Part shown: one piece after another, positions 62,748-64,000 of the stretch
Numbering within the stretch: the first letter of the stretch is position 1
Layout: each line of letters opens with the position of its first letter
Source of the DNA: Xanthomonas sacchari
Lineage (GTDB): Bacteria > Pseudomonadota > Gammaproteobacteria > Xanthomonadales > Xanthomonadaceae
Assembly: GCF_024266585.1 (NCBI RefSeq)
Contig: NZ_CP100647.1
Span: 3,081,001 to 3,145,000 of the forward strand
Length of the DNA stretch: 64,000 nucleotides
Direction of reading: 5' to 3'
Made by a program: the position numbers and the translations under genes
Notes under the pieces: generated by a model
Told to the model about the DNA's origin: nothing
Seen by the model: only the letters and a program-made list of their open reading frames with translations
The model's database searches: none

Positions 62748-63439
62748 GCCTGGCCGCGCCCGTTCCCTCCCTGTGGCAGGCCACCCGCGCGCTGCTGCTG
62801 CGCGACCTGCGCCTGCTGTGGCGGCGCCGCGGCGACGCGCTGCAGCCGGCGCTGTTCGCCCTGCTGATCGTGGCCCTGTTCGCGCTGGCGCTGGGCAACC
62901 AGCCGCGCCTGCTCGGCGAAGTGGCCGGTGCCGCGCTGTGGCTGGCGGTGCTGCTGGCCGGCCTGCTGGCGCTGGACAGCCTGTTCCGCAGCGACGCCGA
63001 GGACGGCTCGCTGGAGCAATGGCTGCTGGCGCCGGTGCCGCTGGCCTGGCTGGTGCTGGTGCGGGTGCTGCTGCACTGGGCCACCACCGCATTGCCGCTG
63101 ATCGTGGCCGCGCCGCTGCTGGGCGAATTGCTGCACCTGCCGCATGACCGCATGCCGGTGCTGCTGGCATCGTTGACCCTGGGAACGCCCTTGCTGAGCC
63201 TGCTCGGCGCGGTGGTCGCGGCGCTGACGGTGGGCATGAAGCGCGCCGGCATCCTGGTCGCGCTGCTGGCCTTGCCGCTGTACGTGCCGGTGCTGGTGTT
63301 CGGTGCCGGCAGCGTGGCGGCGGCGGCGCAGGGCCTGGACCCGGCCGGCGGCCTGCTGCTGCTGGCCGCGGGCCTGGTCGCCGGCCTGGTGCTGGCGCCG
63401 CTGGCGGCGGCCGCGGCGATCCGCATCTCGCTGAGCTGA
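62744..63439 (+). CDS. ccmB: haem exporter permease CcmB
   Basis: 231 residues, six hydrophobic helices, with the N-terminal [25 protein letters not shown] and [19 protein letters not shown] motifs that define CcmB. Partner of CcmA. Confidence 0.95.
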   Translation: MSLAAPVPSLWQATRALLLRDLRLLWRRRGDALQPALFALLIVALFALALGNQPRLLGEVAGAALWLAVLLAGLLALDSLFRSDAEDGSLEQWLLAPVPLAWLVLVRVLLHWATTALPLIVAAPLLGELLHLPHDRMPVLLASLTLGTPLLSLLGAVVAALTVGMKRAGILVALLALPLYVPVLVFGAGSVAAAAQGLDPAGGLLLLAAGLVAGLVLAPLAAAAAIRISLS

Positions 63440-63541
63440 GCCTTTGGCGCAGCGGCGGACGTACCATGCAAGCGCAGTGCTCCATCGCCGTTCCGTCGTT
63501 GTCGCAACGAAGCCCGCCTTCCGCCAGCTAGAATCGTCCGC

Positions 63542-64000
63542 ATGGCCTCTCTCGTCCGCTGGTTCCACCAACTCGGTTCGCCGCCGACCTTCGACCGCTT
63601 CGCGGCGCGCTGGACCCCGTGGTGCTACCTGGCGGCGCTGCTGCTGGCCGGCGTGGGCATCTGGCAGGCACTGTTCGTGGTGCCGGCCGACCGCCTGCAG
63701 AGCGACGCCTTCCGCATCCTCTACATCCACGTGCCCAGCGCCTGGATGAGCCTGTTCGTGTTCGGCCTGATGGCCGTGTACGCGGCCATCGCCCAGGTCT
63801 GGCGGATCAAGCTGTGCGAGATCCTGGCCATGGCCTGCGCGCCGATCGGCGCCGCCTTCACCCTGATCACCCTGCTGACCGGCAGCATCTGGGGCAAGCC
63901 GATGTGGGGCGCCTGGTGGGACTGGGACCCGCGCCTGACCACCGAACTGATCCTGCTGTTCCTGTACATCGGCGTGATGGGCCTGTACCTGGCGATCGAG
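63542..64000 (+). CDS. ccmC: haem lyase/exporter CcmC, 5' part
   Basis: The first 153 codons are present; the rest lies beyond the window. It shows helices, the periplasmic His in YIHVPSAWM and the tryptophan-rich WWD motif MWGAWWDWDPRLTTELIL that binds haem. CcmC loads haem onto CcmE. It follows ccmB by 102 nt. Confidence 0.95.
   Translation, partial: MASLVRWFHQLGSPPTFDRFAARWTPWCYLAALLLAGVGIWQALFVVPADRLQSDAFRILYIHVPSAWMSLFVFGLMAVYAAIAQVWRIKLCEILAMACAPIGAAFTLITLLTGSIWGKPMWGAWWDWDPRLTTELILLFLYIGVMGLYLAIE

Overview
The window is about 68% G+C bacterial chromosome. Its gene content and order point to Xanthomonas or a very close relative in the Lysobacteraceae (Xanthomonadaceae). The clues are the comEC-exbB-exbD-msbA-lpxK and kdsB-LMW phosphatase-uvrC-pgsA-tRNA-Gly strings, large TonB-dependent receptors, REP hairpins with a GCGGCTTCAGCCGC-type core, and dispersed GGGAATC/GATTCCC heptamer repeats at gene borders. 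I cannot fix the species from sequence alone.

Region by region. 1-3.8 kb: a tRNA-Leu cut by the window edge, then an oxygen-limitation group (hemN, a group III truncated haemoglobin, a small membrane protein and a short CcoG-like Fe-S membrane protein) with two Anr/FNR boxes. 3.9-7.0 kb: tRNA-Gly, tRNA-Cys, a candidate small RNA, a secreted protein with two DTG loops, and a second, identical, inverted tRNA-Gly. 7.0-12.3 kb: pgsA, uvrC, a thioredoxin/NHL protein, a tyrosine phosphatase and kdsB, mostly joined by 4-base stop/start overlaps. 12.4-14.6 kb: a siderophore-type receptor behind a Fur-box-like site. 14.8-21.2 kb: comEC, exbB, exbD, msbA and lpxK, then an SDR-type reductase. 23-30.4 kb: lolD, one lolC-type permease, ygfX, sdhE, sdhBADC and an SDHAF4-like assembly factor, with divergent ygfZ; this is complex II plus a full set of assembly genes. 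30.4-37.9 kb: an ABC sugar ATPase diverging from a complete Entner-Doudoroff operon (zwf, glk, pgl, edd, eda). 37.9-40.5 kb: an AT-richer islet with inverted degenerate IS3-family transposase fragments around two unrecognised genes, flanked by a duplicated terminator. 40.6-52.9 kb: a glycan locus (CBM32-type glycosidase, two permeases, a binding lipoprotein, a GH144-like lipoprotein, an Oar-like TonB receptor and a LacI regulator). 53-64 kb: bolA, yciI, scpA, scpB, rluB, two unknown exported proteins, an omega-amidase plus methionine-type aminotransferase, and the start of ccmABC.

How it fits together. Three near-identical 15-base palindromes (TGTAANCGNTTTCAN) lie before the LacI gene, before the GH144-like/ABC operon, and between the ATPase gene and zwf. 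This suggests one LacI regulon that joins outer-membrane uptake, periplasmic cleavage and inner-membrane import to Entner-Doudoroff catabolism, with the ATPase encoded 12.5 kb away from its permeases. The islet at 38-40.5 kb sits between the two halves of that regulon.
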